Shown here: positions 53,842 through 63,147 of the stretch, piece by piece | Numbering within the stretch: the first letter of the stretch is position 1 | Layout: each line of letters opens with the position of its first letter | From: Campylobacterota bacterium | GTDB lineage: Bacteria; Campylobacterota; Campylobacteria; Campylobacterales; Sulfurimonadaceae | Length of the DNA stretch: 64,000 nucleotides | Direction of reading: 5' to 3' | Assembly: GCA_040752835.1 (NCBI GenBank) | Contig: JBFMGG010000004.1 | Coordinates: 95,032-159,031 of the forward strand | Translations under genes and position numbers: made by a program | Notes under the pieces: generated by a model | The model's input: only the letters and a program-made list of their open reading frames with translations | The model's database searches: none | Told to the model about the DNA's origin: nothing

Positions 53842-55048
53842 TTAGTAAATCGAAGAATACTACTTTTAGATTTAGACCTTGATTTGATTCGCAAGTTGAC
53901 TCTTTGAAATAGTGAAAATGGTTTCCTTGCATTTCGTTGCTTTTTGGGTAAATCAGATACATGTCTTTACATTGCTCGTATTTTGTACCGTATGCGTAGA
54001 GCTGATACATATCGCTTTGATTTACGCCGTTGTTCGTTTTTTCTTCATCCAAAATTTTCCATTTGGTATCGGCGATAATCATCTGATCTTGATGATGAAT
54101 GACAATGTCGGGTTTAAGTCTGAATTTCCCCGAGCCATTTTCATACGCCAAATGATGGGTTTTATCTTGAGTAGTAATCCGATCAAACTGCCTGCGTAAA
54201 TACGCCGCAACATAGCTTTCAAACAATAAATTCATATCGAACAAAAGGGCAAATGAAAGATCATTTCCTCTGTAAGGACTAAAGCTGTTATTGTCCAAAA
54301 ATGTTCTGCACCAAATCAAAACTTGCTCATAATCTCTCATCTGCCGATTGGGCTTGATTTTCGAAAAATCGGTTTTAAAATCCACAGACGGTGTAATAGC
54401 ATCGAACACAAACAAAAATTCTCGAATCCGTTGCTGATTACGGTTAGAAGAAGACCGCTTGTAGAGATATTGCAATGTCGTTTTGATCAATCGGTTTTCA
54501 ACTCGATCACTGCTGAACTCTTCGTATTCGACAAAAAACCGCTCTTTGTGAATAAAATTTTGTTTGACATGCTCTCCCATTTTGAGCTTACCTTTGAGAA
54601 AAGGGAGATTCTCTTCACGGCCTATGTAGTCGCTCTTAATCCCGCGCTGAATGAGTTTGGCAAGCTCATCCAAAAACATCGTAATAAATATCTCAAACAA
54701 GGGCATTTTAGCACTCTGTAAATGAGCCGAATTAAAACTTCGGAAAGGGGAGTTTTTGAGCGTCCGAAGCATTTTAAACAAAATTTCTTTTGCTTGTTTA
54801 GGGTCATCGTTTTGAAAAATTTTTGGGAGGATTTCGATGGTTGTGCCGTCTTTGGTTTGGATCACTCCGACGAAATTTTGAGCCTGCAAAACTTTTCCAA
54901 ACCCTTTTTTAGTGGTGAGTTTGAGATATTCGGCGGTTGGCTCGTTTTCGAGTACAAATTTTTCAATCGCTTCAAAATTATGAGGCGTTATGTAGTGAGG
55001 CTTTTGAGCATCTTTACACTGTAAAAATTCATACTCTTTAATAATCAT
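53804..55048 (-). CDS. mcrC: McrC nuclease subunit of a McrBC restriction system
   Basis: A 414-residue McrC/LlaJI-type protein. An N-terminal beta domain (about 1-110, with KVLQAQNFVGVIQT and TIEILPKI) is followed by the PD-(D/E)xK nuclease core: FRLKPDIVIHHQDQMIIADTKWK. With McrB it cuts modified-cytosine DNA. Its start overlaps mcrB by 4 bases. The last 12 or so codons run into the nucleosidase-family gene. Confidence 0.9.
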   Translation of the reverse strand: MIIKEYEFLQCKDAQKPHYITPHNFEAIEKFVLENEPTAEYLKLTTKKGFGKVLQAQNFVGVIQTKDGTTIEILPKIFQNDDPKQAKEILFKMLRTLKNSPFRSFNSAHLQSAKMPLFEIFITMFLDELAKLIQRGIKSDYIGREENLPFLKGKLKMGEHVKQNFIHKERFFVEYEEFSSDRVENRLIKTTLQYLYKRSSSNRNQQRIREFLFVFDAITPSVDFKTDFSKIKPNRQMRDYEQVLIWCRTFLDNNSFSPYRGNDLSFALLFDMNLLFESYVAAYLRRQFDRITTQDKTHHLAYENGSGKFRLKPDIVIHHQDQMIIADTKWKILDEEKTNNGVNQSDMYQLYAYGTKYEQCKDMYLIYPKSNEMQGNHFHYFKESTCESNQGLNLKVVFFDLLNDKVCDDSLCRQ

Positions 55049-56664
55049 GATTGCAGTTTTGTGTAATCAAAACTCTTTTTGATCGAATAGATAAATTTTT
55101 CATCATCGAAAATATCTGATTTTACTTCGATTTTATCGATAAAACCATCACCCAACACCATGCGGATTTTTTCCCAATCGTCATAAAAATATTCCTGCAA
55201 CAGGGGAAAAATTTTGTTACGCATCACATCGTCTAAATCTTCTTTGCTCCGAACATCGATAAAATATGCATGCCCGATCGTGTGATCCCGATCATAGAGG
55301 TATTCGATACGCTGATTGATTTTGGTGAGGATTTTTTTGAGGTCAATCCCCTCGGGTGTTTTATCGTTCAATGCTTCCAAATCGGGCATCATCTCTTCGA
55401 AATGAAACCGACGGCGCAATGCCGTATCCATGAGAGCGATACTGCGGTCAGCCGTGTTCATCGTCCCAATAATATAGAGGTTTTGGGGAACGCCGAATTC
55501 TTCGTTACTATAAGGGAGTCTAAGTCTGATTGCTTCATCCGCACCGATCCGTTTGCTCGGTTCGATCAGAGTGATAAGTTCTCCGAAGATTTTGGAAATA
55601 TTACCGCGATTGATTTCGTCGATGATGAGAATGTAGTTTCGCTTTTCTTGATCAGAATCGATTTTTCCAAACAAATTATTTTCACTGGCGATCTCTTTCC
55701 AATCGTTATAGCCGTTTGACTGTCTTCCAAGAATAACGGAAGATGCCGCGCTCATGCTTTGGAAAACGTAATCTTCTTCCAAAATGTAAAACTCGGTTTC
55801 CTCTCTTAATTTTGCTTGTTTTAGAACCTTGTTTTTTAACTCGATGTAATTGTAGTTATCGAAAGACGGAGCCTGTCCTTTTCTGATTTTCGAGCCTTTC
55901 AATACTCTGTATGTATTAGCATCATCCTCGATCATTTCAGCTTGAATATTTAACGTTTTTGCATGCAAAGCAAATTTCTTTTTATTCAAAACGGGATTGC
56001 TTTTCTTTGTGTAATTCTCCAATGATTTTTTGGACATTTTTTTGAAAATACCGTCTTTGACGGCATAAATCATTTCATTACCGTCTTCATTTCCTTCTTC
56101 GCCAACGGGAATCGCTCTGATCCCTTCGACAAACTCTTCATACCCGTAGCTTTGGTGAAAAGTTATAAATTCTATCTGCCCTGATTTTCGGTACTCTTCG
56201 AATTTTGCTTTTGCTTCTTTCCGATCCGTTGAAACTGTCCCGTCGATAATCGCTAACGCTTTTGTGATTGTGTTATAGGTTTTTCCTGTGCCGGGAGGTC
56301 CATAGAGAATTTGGTTAAGAGGAGTTAGTTTTAATAAAGGCTGCTTCTTCAATTCAATAGTAATGTCGCAATGACTTTGAATATATTGATGGATCGTTTC
56401 AAATAAAGTTATCCTACCGTCTTCTCTTCCTAAAGTTTCATTACCTCTCCAACCTTCAAATAAAAACTTATATAAATTATCTTTTGTTATAGCTTCATAT
56501 GTTTTTTTTTCAGTATTGAATACAATTTTATAATTTCCATTTTCACGTTTGACTAAATTGATCTTAGTCCCTCTTTGTGTTTCGAGAGGTAATTTATCAT
56601 CATTTTCTTTTATAGCATGATCTAAACATGAGCATATCAAATCAAATTTTTTATCATTTGTCAT
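55045..56664 (-). CDS. mcrB: McrB-type AAA+ GTPase of a McrBC restriction system
   Basis: A 539-residue motor. Walker A is YGPPGTGKTYN, Walker B is LIIDEINRGNISKIFGELI, and the GTPase signature MNTADRS is in GTMNTADRSIALMDTALRRRF. The N-terminal 120 residues are a recognition domain of unknown specificity. ATG 56664 is chosen because GAGG lies upstream; a TTG 21 bases earlier is less likely. It lies 39 bases after hepT and overlaps mcrC by 4 bases. Confidence 0.92.
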   Translation of the reverse strand: MTNDKKFDLICSCLDHAIKENDDKLPLETQRGTKINLVKRENGNYKIVFNTEKKTYEAITKDNLYKFLFEGWRGNETLGREDGRITLFETIHQYIQSHCDITIELKKQPLLKLTPLNQILYGPPGTGKTYNTITKALAIIDGTVSTDRKEAKAKFEEYRKSGQIEFITFHQSYGYEEFVEGIRAIPVGEEGNEDGNEMIYAVKDGIFKKMSKKSLENYTKKSNPVLNKKKFALHAKTLNIQAEMIEDDANTYRVLKGSKIRKGQAPSFDNYNYIELKNKVLKQAKLREETEFYILEEDYVFQSMSAASSVILGRQSNGYNDWKEIASENNLFGKIDSDQEKRNYILIIDEINRGNISKIFGELITLIEPSKRIGADEAIRLRLPYSNEEFGVPQNLYIIGTMNTADRSIALMDTALRRRFHFEEMMPDLEALNDKTPEGIDLKKILTKINQRIEYLYDRDHTIGHAYFIDVRSKEDLDDVMRNKIFPLLQEYFYDDWEKIRMVLGDGFIDKIEVKSDIFDDEKFIYSIKKSFDYTKLQS

Positions 56665-56703
56665 TTTTTCCTCTTTAACTTCCAAATCATTTGAAAATCT
56701 GTA

Positions 56704-57084
56704 TCACGATTTCACTTCATCCAATATCGTCATTGTTACACTCAATAATCCATCAATCTCGTGTGCACAAATCTCATAAATCGTTTCGGCATCGAGGTCG
56801 AAATAGTGATGTGACAAAATATCCCGTATCCCTTTGACCTGTTTCCACGGGATTTGGGGATATTTCTCCAAAAGCTGAAATTCGGTGAGCTTATCGACGT
56901 TTTTAAACCCTTCCCCGATGGCGATCAGGCGCATCGAAATACTGTCGAGCTTTTCAAGCCCCCGTTCATCTTTGAGAAAATCATCGCTGGTTTGAATACT
57001 TTGAAATCGTTGTTGGATTAGTTTTAATGAGGTGATGATGTCTTCGAGGGTAGAGCGCAGTATCAAAAGCCGGTCATTGTGCAT
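56704..57084 (-). CDS. hepT: HepT-like toxin (type VII TA)
   Basis: A 126-residue HEPN-domain protein (DUF86). The active-site motif R-x4-H-x-Y is visible in GIRDILSHHYFD. HepT toxins are ribonucleases held inactive by MntA-mediated AMPylation. The gene begins 11 bases inside the end of mntA, so the two are coupled. Confidence 0.85.
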   Translation of the reverse strand: MHNDRLLILRSTLEDIITSLKLIQQRFQSIQTSDDFLKDERGLEKLDSISMRLIAIGEGFKNVDKLTEFQLLEKYPQIPWKQVKGIRDILSHHYFDLDAETIYEICAHEIDGLLSVTMTILDEVKS

Positions 57085-57376
57085 AGATCACATCTCTTTT
57101 GATCATCTCTAAAAAGAGGGGTTTCATATGTTTGTGTTCGCGGACGATATCCACTTTTTTGTGCAGGTCGTTCTCGATCTGTTCTTTGATCGCGACCATA
57201 TCGAACAATGAGGGCTTCATTTTGACGATAATATCGATGTCGCTGTTCTCTTTGGCTTCGTCGCGTGCGAAACTGCCAAACAACCCGATTTGTTCGACGG
57301 CATATTTGGTCTTGAACTCTTGAAAATGGCGTGAAAGGTAGTCTAAAATATCCGATTTTTTAATATTCGTCGCCAC
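57074..57376 (-). CDS. mntA: MntA-like nucleotidyltransferase antitoxin
   Basis: A 100-residue minimal nucleotidyltransferase with the exact GSX10DXD motif: GSFARDEAKENSDIDI. MntA transfers AMP to the tyrosine of HepT. GTG start with AAAAGGGGG upstream. It is first of the mntA-hepT-mcrB-mcrC run. Confidence 0.87.
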   Translation of the reverse strand: MATNIKKSDILDYLSRHFQEFKTKYAVEQIGLFGSFARDEAKENSDIDIIVKMKPSLFDMVAIKEQIENDLHKKVDIVREHKHMKPLFLEMIKRDVIYAQ

Positions 57377-57409
57377 AACAGCCCCCTTTTCAAAAATCCA
57401 CTTGTTTTA

Positions 57410-57415
57410 ATTATA
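57410..57415 (-). promoter_or_regulatory. -10 element of the mntA-hepT-mcrBC run
   Basis: TATAAT on the minus strand (GGTTATAATTAAAA), 33 bases before the mntA GTG, in the short gap after hisF. No other clear promoter lies between it and rlmN. Confidence 0.5.
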
Positions 57416-57429
57416 ACCGATTTTTAATC

Positions 57430-58194
57430 CTAAAGCCGTACCGGAATACCGTTGGCCGATAGATAGCGCTTGAGATCCATAATGTCGATCTCTTTGTAGT
57501 GGAAGATGCTTGCCGCCAGCGCCGCATCGGCGCCGTGCTCAAACGCCTCTTTGATGTGCTCCATCGTCCCGGCCCCGCCGCTGGCGATGACGGGGACGTT
57601 GACCATCCGGCTGATCTGCTCGGTGATGGAGAGATCGAATCCCGCCTTGGTCCCGTCGGCGTCCATCGAGGTGAGCAAAATCTCCCCGGCACCGCGGTCG
57701 ACCGCTTCACGCGCCCAATCGAGGGCATTGATCCCCGTATCGACCCGTCCGCCGTTGAGATAGACGTTATACTGATCCCCTGTTTTTTTCACGTCGATCG
57801 CGACGACGATGCACTGGCTCCCGAAACGTTTTGCCCCCTCGTCGATCAGTTCGGGGCGTTTGATCGCGGCGGAGTTGACGCTCACTTTGTCGCACCCCAC
57901 GGCGAGGAGGCGGTAGATGTCGTCGAGCTTACGGATCCCTCCCCCGACCGTGAGGGGGATGAACACCTCGCGGGCCACCCGCTCGACGATGTGAACGATC
58001 GTATCGCGCTCTTCGTGCGAGGCGGTAATATCGAGAAACGTCAGCTCGTCCGCCCCCTCTTCGTTATACCGTTTGGCGACTTCGACGGGGTCCCCGGCAT
58101 CTTTGAGACCGACAAAATTCACCCCTTTGACGACTCGTCCGTCTTTGACATCGAGACACGGAATGATCCGTTTAGCGAAAAAATTCTCCATCAT
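57430..58194 (-). CDS. hisF: Imidazole glycerol phosphate synthase cyclase subunit
   Basis: A TIM-barrel cyclase of histidine synthesis working with HisH. The 254-residue protein has [29 protein letters not shown], and the C-terminal phosphate loop in IASGGAG. Catalytic aspartates are present in CLDV and in SMDADGT. Start 58194 (MMENFF) has GGAG upstream. A -10 TATAAT lies at 58229-58234 on the minus strand. Confidence 0.95.
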   Translation of the reverse strand: MMENFFAKRIIPCLDVKDGRVVKGVNFVGLKDAGDPVEVAKRYNEEGADELTFLDITASHEERDTIVHIVERVAREVFIPLTVGGGIRKLDDIYRLLAVGCDKVSVNSAAIKRPELIDEGAKRFGSQCIVVAIDVKKTGDQYNVYLNGGRVDTGINALDWAREAVDRGAGEILLTSMDADGTKAGFDLSITEQISRMVNVPVIASGGAGTMEHIKEAFEHGADAALAASIFHYKEIDIMDLKRYLSANGIPVRL

Positions 58195-58359
58195 TGGGCA
58201 CACTCCGCCTTCTGTTCATAATGCTCTTATTATACCCCCACTTCTCTTAACCCCCCATTACCAAAAGTAACGATAAGAAAACAAAATAGATGTTTTCAAC
58301 ATAAACCGTTCACAAACGTTTGATTTTTTGGTTTAATAGGGGATTAACACTTGGTTGGC

Positions 58360-58365
58360 TATAAT
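58360..58365 (+). promoter_or_regulatory. -10 element 7 bases from the rsmA start (leaderless-type)
   Basis: GGCTATAAT, then seven bases (CTCTTTG), then ATG 58373. The geometry is the same as at kdsD. No ribosome binding site fits. Confidence 0.5.
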
Positions 58366-58372
58366 CTCTTTG

Positions 58373-59149
58373 ATGCAGAACCGTGCCGCAATCGCCAAAA
58401 AAAAGTTTGGCCAGAATTTTTTACGTGATGAAGCCGTTTTGGCGCAAATCATCCAATCGATGCCCGATACGCCTCACCGTATTGCCGAAATCGGGCCTGG
58501 ATTAGGTGATTTGACTAAATATTTAGTTGATGTCAAAAGTGTCACCGCTTTTGAGGTCGATACCGACTTGTGCAAGCACTTGGAGCACCACTTTGCCGAT
58601 GCCATCGCTACCGGCGCCCTGACTCTCCGCTGCGGAGACGTTCTGGAGCACTGGAAGAGTGAGCTTTTGGACGAACCGTACGATCTGGTGGCGAATCTGC
58701 CCTACTATATCGCGACGAATATCATCCTCAAAGCCCTCGCCGATCCGGCGTGCCGCAACCTGCTTGTCATGATTCAGCGTGAAGTGGCGGAAAAGTTTTC
58801 CGCCGCACCCGGAGAGAGAGCTTTCGGGGCCCTCAGCGTCATTGCGCAGAGCGTGGGAGAGACGAGCATCGTCCTGCACGTTCCGCCCAGCGCGTTCGAG
58901 CCCGCTCCCAAAGTCGATTCAGCCGTACTGCTCATTCGAAAAACGGCGAATCGTAATGATACGGGGTTTGAAGAGATGCTGCGCGCCGCCTTCGCGCAGC
59001 CGCGAAAAACCCTGTACAAAAATCTTTCCGCACGCTGCGACGGGAAAACGCTCGCTCAAGCCTTTGAATCGCTTGAACTCGTTCCTACCGTCCGACCTCA
59101 TCAGCTCAGCACCTCCGACTATCACCGGCTCTACACCCTTTTGCACTAA
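58373..59149 (+). CDS. rsmA: 16S rRNA dimethyladenosine transferase
   Basis: Dimethylates the two adjacent adenines of the 16S 3' hairpin late in 30S assembly. The 258-residue protein has KKFGQNFLRD, SAM motif IAEIGPGLGDLT and the catalytic NLPYYIATNI. ATG 58373 is preferred; the open frame extends 18 bases further upstream to a TTG. RNase J follows after about 80 bases. Confidence 0.93.
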   Translation: MQNRAAIAKKKFGQNFLRDEAVLAQIIQSMPDTPHRIAEIGPGLGDLTKYLVDVKSVTAFEVDTDLCKHLEHHFADAIATGALTLRCGDVLEHWKSELLDEPYDLVANLPYYIATNIILKALADPACRNLLVMIQREVAEKFSAAPGERAFGALSVIAQSVGETSIVLHVPPSAFEPAPKVDSAVLLIRKTANRNDTGFEEMLRAAFAQPRKTLYKNLSARCDGKTLAQAFESLELVPTVRPHQLSTSDYHRLYTLLH

Positions 59150-59231
59150 GCCTTTTTCGGCTTTTCTCGACTGGTAGGGCATTCGAAAAATACATCTATC
59201 GCGCTATCGAGCGCTGAGAAGGAAACACAAC

Positions 59232-61310
59232 ATGACAGACGATAAAACAGAATCACAATCACAGCCGCAAGGCGAATCCCGCAACCGCCGACGCCGGCCG
59301 TTCCGCAACCGCAACAACCGTCCGGCCGAGGGGACGGCGGAGAATCAGACAGAGGCACGCGCACCCCGCGAGAACCGTCCTCCGCGCGGCGAACGCCCTC
59401 GCAACGACAACCGTGCACCCCGCGGCGAACGCCCCCGTAACGACAACCGCCCTCCGCGCGGCGAACGCCCGGCCGAAGGTGCCGAAGGGGCCAATGAGGC
59501 CGAAACCGTCCGTTCCGGTCGTGACCGCGGACGCGGCGGACGCCGCGGTGCCCCCAGCGCGCCGATCGACGGAAACCTCCGCGATTTCGTCGCCAAAAAT
59601 CAGGACGCGCACCGCAACCGTCTCAATCCGCACTACAAGCTCGACCTCAACAGCAACGAAAAAGTACGTATCACCCCTCTGGGCGGTCTGGGTGAAATCG
59701 GAGGGAACATCACCGTTATCGAAACCGAAAACGAAGCGATCATCATCGACATCGGGATGAGCTTCCCCGATGAGGAGATGCACGGCGTCGACATCCTGGT
59801 TCCCGATTTCAGCTACCTGCGTGAAATCCGCAAAAAAATCGTTGCGGTCATCATCACCCATGCTCACGAAGACCACATCGGAGGCGTCCCCTACTTTTTC
59901 AAAGAGATGCAGTTCCCGATCTACGGAACTCCGCTTCCCCTTGCGATGATCGGCAACAAATTCGACGAGCACCACATGCGCGACTTCCGCCGCTATTTCA
60001 ACCCGATCGTCAAACGGGTCCCCTATAAAATCGGTAACGACTTCGAAATCGAATGGATGCACATGACCCACTCGATCATCGATTCGTCCGCCCTCGCGAT
60101 CACGACCAAAGCCGGAACGATCATCCACACCGGAGACTTCAAAATCGACCATACGCCGGTCGACGGTTACACCGCCGACTTGCACCGCCTCGCTCATTAC
60201 GGCGAAAAAGGGGTTCTGTGTCTCCTTTCGGATTCGACCAACTCCTACAACAAAGACTGGACGCCCAGCGAACTCTCCGTCGCTCCGGGGTTTGACCGTA
60301 TTTTCGCCAAAGCCGAAGGACGCATCATCATGTCGACGTTCAGCTCGAACATCCACCGGGTCTACCAGGCGATCCTCGCCGGGATCAAATACGGACGGAA
60401 AGTGTGCGTCATCGGTCGCTCGATGGAACGGAACCTCGAAGTGTGTATGCAGTACGACTACATCAAGCTTCCCAAAAACATTTTCATCGATGCCGAAGAA
60501 GCCAATCGGATGAGCGACAAAGATGTCCTGATCGTCACTACCGGAAGCCAGGGAGAACCCAGCTCGGCACTGTTCCGGATGGCGATCGGCGAACACCGCC
60601 ACATCAAAATCAAGCCGACCGACCTGATCGTCCTCTCCGCCCGTGCGATCCCGGGGAACGAAGGCTCGATTTCGGGAATGCTCAACTACCTCCAGCGTGC
60701 GGGCGCAAAAGTCGCCAACGACCGTGACATCCACGTCTCGGGCCATGCGAGTATGGAGGAGCAGAAACTGATGCTCCGCCTTACCAACCCGAAATTCTTT
60801 CTCCCGGTCCACGGAGAATACAACCACATCCAGAAACACAAAGAGACCGGGATTTCGTGCGGCGTCCCCGAGCGGAACATCCTCTTGATGAGCGACGGAG
60901 ACTGCATCGAAGTCGGTCCGAAGTTTATGCGCAAAGCCAAAACGGTTAAAACGGGCAAAACCTACATCGACAACCAAAACAACCACCAGATCGAAGACGA
61001 CATCGTCATCGACCGCCAGAAAATGGCCTCGGAAGGGATGGTGGTCCTCGTCGCGCAGGTCAGCGCCGCCGATTCGCATCTGCTCTCCAAACCGCTCGTT
61101 ACGAGCTTCGGCCTAGTCGCCGACCGTCACGACAAAGCGTTTGCGGCTGAGATGGAAGACGTCCTCGAACACTTCCTCCTCAACATGAAGCCGGGGCTCA
61201 TCGAGAATCCCAAAGCGCTCGAAAACGACCTGCGTCAGGTAGTGCGCAAGCACATCTACCGCAAGATGAAGAAATATCCACTCATCGTTCCCCACGTTTT
61301 CGTAATGTAA
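59232..61310 (+). CDS. rnj: Ribonuclease J
   Basis: A 692-residue 5'-exo/endonuclease of mRNA turnover. The first 125 residues are an unstructured, arginine-rich segment with repeated PRGERPRNDN units. The metallo-beta-lactamase domain has THAHEDHIGG (about 208), and the beta-CASP part and the C-terminal domain follow. A comparable N-terminal extension is known for Helicobacter RNase J. The start has a GAAGGAAAC site. Confidence 0.94.
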   Translation: MTDDKTESQSQPQGESRNRRRRPFRNRNNRPAEGTAENQTEARAPRENRPPRGERPRNDNRAPRGERPRNDNRPPRGERPAEGAEGANEAETVRSGRDRGRGGRRGAPSAPIDGNLRDFVAKNQDAHRNRLNPHYKLDLNSNEKVRITPLGGLGEIGGNITVIETENEAIIIDIGMSFPDEEMHGVDILVPDFSYLREIRKKIVAVIITHAHEDHIGGVPYFFKEMQFPIYGTPLPLAMIGNKFDEHHMRDFRRYFNPIVKRVPYKIGNDFEIEWMHMTHSIIDSSALAITTKAGTIIHTGDFKIDHTPVDGYTADLHRLAHYGEKGVLCLLSDSTNSYNKDWTPSELSVAPGFDRIFAKAEGRIIMSTFSSNIHRVYQAILAGIKYGRKVCVIGRSMERNLEVCMQYDYIKLPKNIFIDAEEANRMSDKDVLIVTTGSQGEPSSALFRMAIGEHRHIKIKPTDLIVLSARAIPGNEGSISGMLNYLQRAGAKVANDRDIHVSGHASMEEQKLMLRLTNPKFFLPVHGEYNHIQKHKETGISCGVPERNILLMSDGDCIEVGPKFMRKAKTVKTGKTYIDNQNNHQIEDDIVIDRQKMASEGMVVLVAQVSAADSHLLSKPLVTSFGLVADRHDKAFAAEMEDVLEHFLLNMKPGLIENPKALENDLRQVVRKHIYRKMKKYPLIVPHVFVM

Positions 61311-61348
61311 AGTGCGCCGTGCGCACTTTACCTGCCCGTTCTTTTTTT
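61307..61348 (+). terminator. Terminator after RNase J
   Basis: A perfect 11-bp stem GTAAAGTGCGC/GCGCACTTTAC (61307-61317/61321-61331) with a 3-base loop overlaps the RNase J stop codon and is followed by a T-rich tail. Confidence 0.8.
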
Positions 61349-61395
61349 AATCCCTTCTTCGCTATACTCTCCGAAACCCTATGAAAGATTTACTC

Positions 61396-62016
61396 ATGAA
61401 AGTAACCCTTCATCATCACACCCCTCTGGTCATCTGTTCCGACGCCATCCGTACCTGTTGGCAAAGTTTTGACAAAAGCGACAACGGCGGCGAAAAAGAT
61501 CGGGAACTCATCGACCGCGTCGGGAACAAATTCAAGCACGCTTCGACGCTCGAACACCTCGTCTACAACTTCTACATCGAAGGGATCAGCCGCGCGCTGC
61601 TCCAGGAACTTGCCCGCCACCGTATGGCGAGTCTGAGTGTCAAAAGCACACGCTATACCCTCAAAGAGCTCAAAGACGAAGAGCCGTTTTCAATCGACCA
61701 TAAAGAACGTGCTTCCAAATACCTGGTAATGACCGGTGTGGATATGGTGGATGAAATGAGTATCCGCGCCCTCGAAAACCTCCGTATCGTGCTCGTAGAG
61801 GGAATCAGTAACGATCGGGCCAAATACTGCCTTCCCGAAAGCTACAAAACCGAACTCACCTGGACGATCAACGCCCGCAGCCTTCAGAACTTTATCGCGC
61901 TGCGCAGCGACAAAGCGGCCCTTTGGGAAATCCGGGACCTGGCGCACGCCGTCTTCGACGCTTTGCCCGAAGAACACCGTTATCTGTTCGAAAATTCACT
62001 CAAAGAGGAACACTGA
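61396..62016 (+). CDS. thyX: Flavin-dependent thymidylate synthase
   Basis: Makes dTMP using FAD and methylene-tetrahydrofolate. The 206-residue protein has the ThyX motif RHRMASLSVKSTRY and STLEHLVYNF. ATG 61396 (MKVTLHHHTPL) matches the start of Helicobacter ThyX; an in-frame ATG at 61381 adds five residues. A TATACT -10 lies at 61362-61367. The lipoprotein gene follows 1 base after the stop. Confidence 0.94.
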   Translation: MKVTLHHHTPLVICSDAIRTCWQSFDKSDNGGEKDRELIDRVGNKFKHASTLEHLVYNFYIEGISRALLQELARHRMASLSVKSTRYTLKELKDEEPFSIDHKERASKYLVMTGVDMVDEMSIRALENLRIVLVEGISNDRAKYCLPESYKTELTWTINARSLQNFIALRSDKAALWEIRDLAHAVFDALPEEHRYLFENSLKEEH

Positions 62017-62017
62017 T

Positions 62018-62260
62018 ATGAAAACACGGATCTTTATTGCCGCGGCCGCGGCCGCTCTCCTGTCAAGCGGATGTGCCGAAAAACAGCTTGTCATCAACGG
62101 GATGATCTGCCCTGCGGGAACCAACGAGGACCGTGCACGGGCCGATTTCGCCGAATGCCGCGTCTACGACCTTGAAGCGGCTACCAAAGCTTCCCGCGCA
62201 CCGCTTACGATCGAGTGTCAGAAATGCCTCGAAAGCAAAGGGTACAAAATCGAGCAATAA
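62018..62260 (+). CDS. Small lipoprotein
   Basis: An 80-residue protein with a lipoprotein signal peptide ending in LLSSGC (Cys19). The mature part has conserved-looking cysteines in MICPAG, AECRVY and IECQKCLESKGY, suggesting disulfides. It begins 1 base after thyX and is probably co-transcribed. Function unknown. Confidence 0.75.
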   Translation: MKTRIFIAAAAAALLSSGCAEKQLVINGMICPAGTNEDRARADFAECRVYDLEAATKASRAPLTIECQKCLESKGYKIEQ

Positions 62261-62331
62261 CGTCATGCTTTCGCGCATGGCGGTGTTGTCCTACTAAACG
62301 GAAGTTTGGGAAAAAAGAAGAAGAGAGGAGT

Positions 62332-62359
62332 GGGGCTCTCGAAGAGCCCCGCACTTTTT
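62332..62359 (-). terminator. Bidirectional terminator between the lipoprotein gene and rplT
   Basis: The stem GGGGCTCT/AGAGCCCC (62332-62339/62343-62350) is followed on the plus side by GCACTTTTT and on the minus side by pyrimidine-rich DNA. It lies between convergent genes. Confidence 0.75.
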
Positions 62360-62711
62360 AGAGCGCTGATTTGGCCTGAGCAGTGAGGGCGGTGAATGCC
62401 GCCGCGTCGTTCATAGCCATATCGGCAAGGATTTTGCGATCAAGTTCGATGTTGGCACGTTTAAGACCGTTCATGAAAGTCGAATAGTTCATACCGTTAA
62501 GGCGGCAAGCCGCGTTGATACGGATGATCCACAGTTTACGGAAATCCCGTTTTTTCTGTTTACGGTCGCGGAATGCGTATACGAGTGAGCGTTCGAGCTG
62601 CTCTTTCGCTTTACGGAAATGTTTGCGTCTTCCGCTGTAGAAACCGCGTGCAAGTTTCAGTACTTTTTTATGACGTCTGCGTCTTACGACACCTGTTTTA
62701 ACTCTTGGCAT
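62358..62711 (-). CDS. rplT: 50S ribosomal protein L20
   Basis: A 117-residue L20: [19 protein letters not shown], then [21 protein letters not shown]. Full length. Last gene of thrS-infC-rpmI-rplT. In other bacteria L20 represses this operon; no clear L20 site was identified here. Confidence 0.97.
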   Translation of the reverse strand: MPRVKTGVVRRRRHKKVLKLARGFYSGRRKHFRKAKEQLERSLVYAFRDRKQKKRDFRKLWIIRINAACRLNGMNYSTFMNGLKRANIELDRKILADMAMNDAAAFTALTAQAKSAL

Positions 62712-62810
62712 TGTTTTCCTTTCTTTACCCGGTACATCTCAATTTTAATGACGGGGTGCCGCTCTTGTGCGGACTTGCCCAGACTAATCTGGAGGGTATT
62801 CTCGCGGCGT

Positions 62811-63005
62811 TTAGCCTACGATCATTTTTTTGATCGCTTTTTCGTCTACTTTAGCAACCACTTTAGGAGTGTTTTGCTTGCGACGGGTAGCTGCATCTTG
62901 CTTTGTCAAAATGTGGCTGCGGAACGCTGTACCACGTTTGATAGTGCCGTTTTTCTTTACTTTGAAGCGTTTGACCGCCCCTTTAACCGACTTCATTTTT
63001 GGCAT
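62811..63005 (-). CDS. rpmI: 50S ribosomal protein L35
   Basis: A 64-residue L35: [20 protein letters not shown] and [15 protein letters not shown]. About 100 bases separate it from rplT. Confidence 0.97.
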   Translation of the reverse strand: MPKMKSVKGAVKRFKVKKNGTIKRGTAFRSHILTKQDAATRRKQNTPKVVAKVDEKAIKKMIVG

Positions 63006-63046
63006 CGACTTGATCCTTTCGCAAAAATTCTCTAAAAGAGGGGCGA

Positions 63047-63052
63047 ATTATA
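63047..63052 (-). promoter_or_regulatory. Extended -10 promoter for rpmI-rplT
   Basis: The minus strand reads TATGCTATAATTCGC, an extended -10 about 42 bases before the L35 ATG. It gives rpmI-rplT an internal promoter downstream of infC. Two hairpins lie between it and the infC stop: GCGGAA/TTCCGC (63099-63113) and CTTCCCCC/GGGGGAAG (63124-63142). Confidence 0.6.
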
Positions 63053-63147
63053 GCATAAAATTGTTGAAGATGTGCCCCGTTCTTATGGAGGCGGGAGAGC
63101 GGAAGAATTCCGCAGAAGGTCGCCTTCCCCCTCGGGGGGAAGAGAGA

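Noticed and set aside
59380-59480. Tandem repeats as a CRISPR array.
   Set aside because: The repeats are in-frame codons of an RG-rich protein segment with no regular unique spacers. No other array-like pattern or cas gene was seen in the window.
59259-61079. 606-codon open frame on the minus strand opposite RNase J.
   Set aside because: Composition is a mirror of the RNase J codons, no motif is recognisable, and the plus-strand gene is certain.
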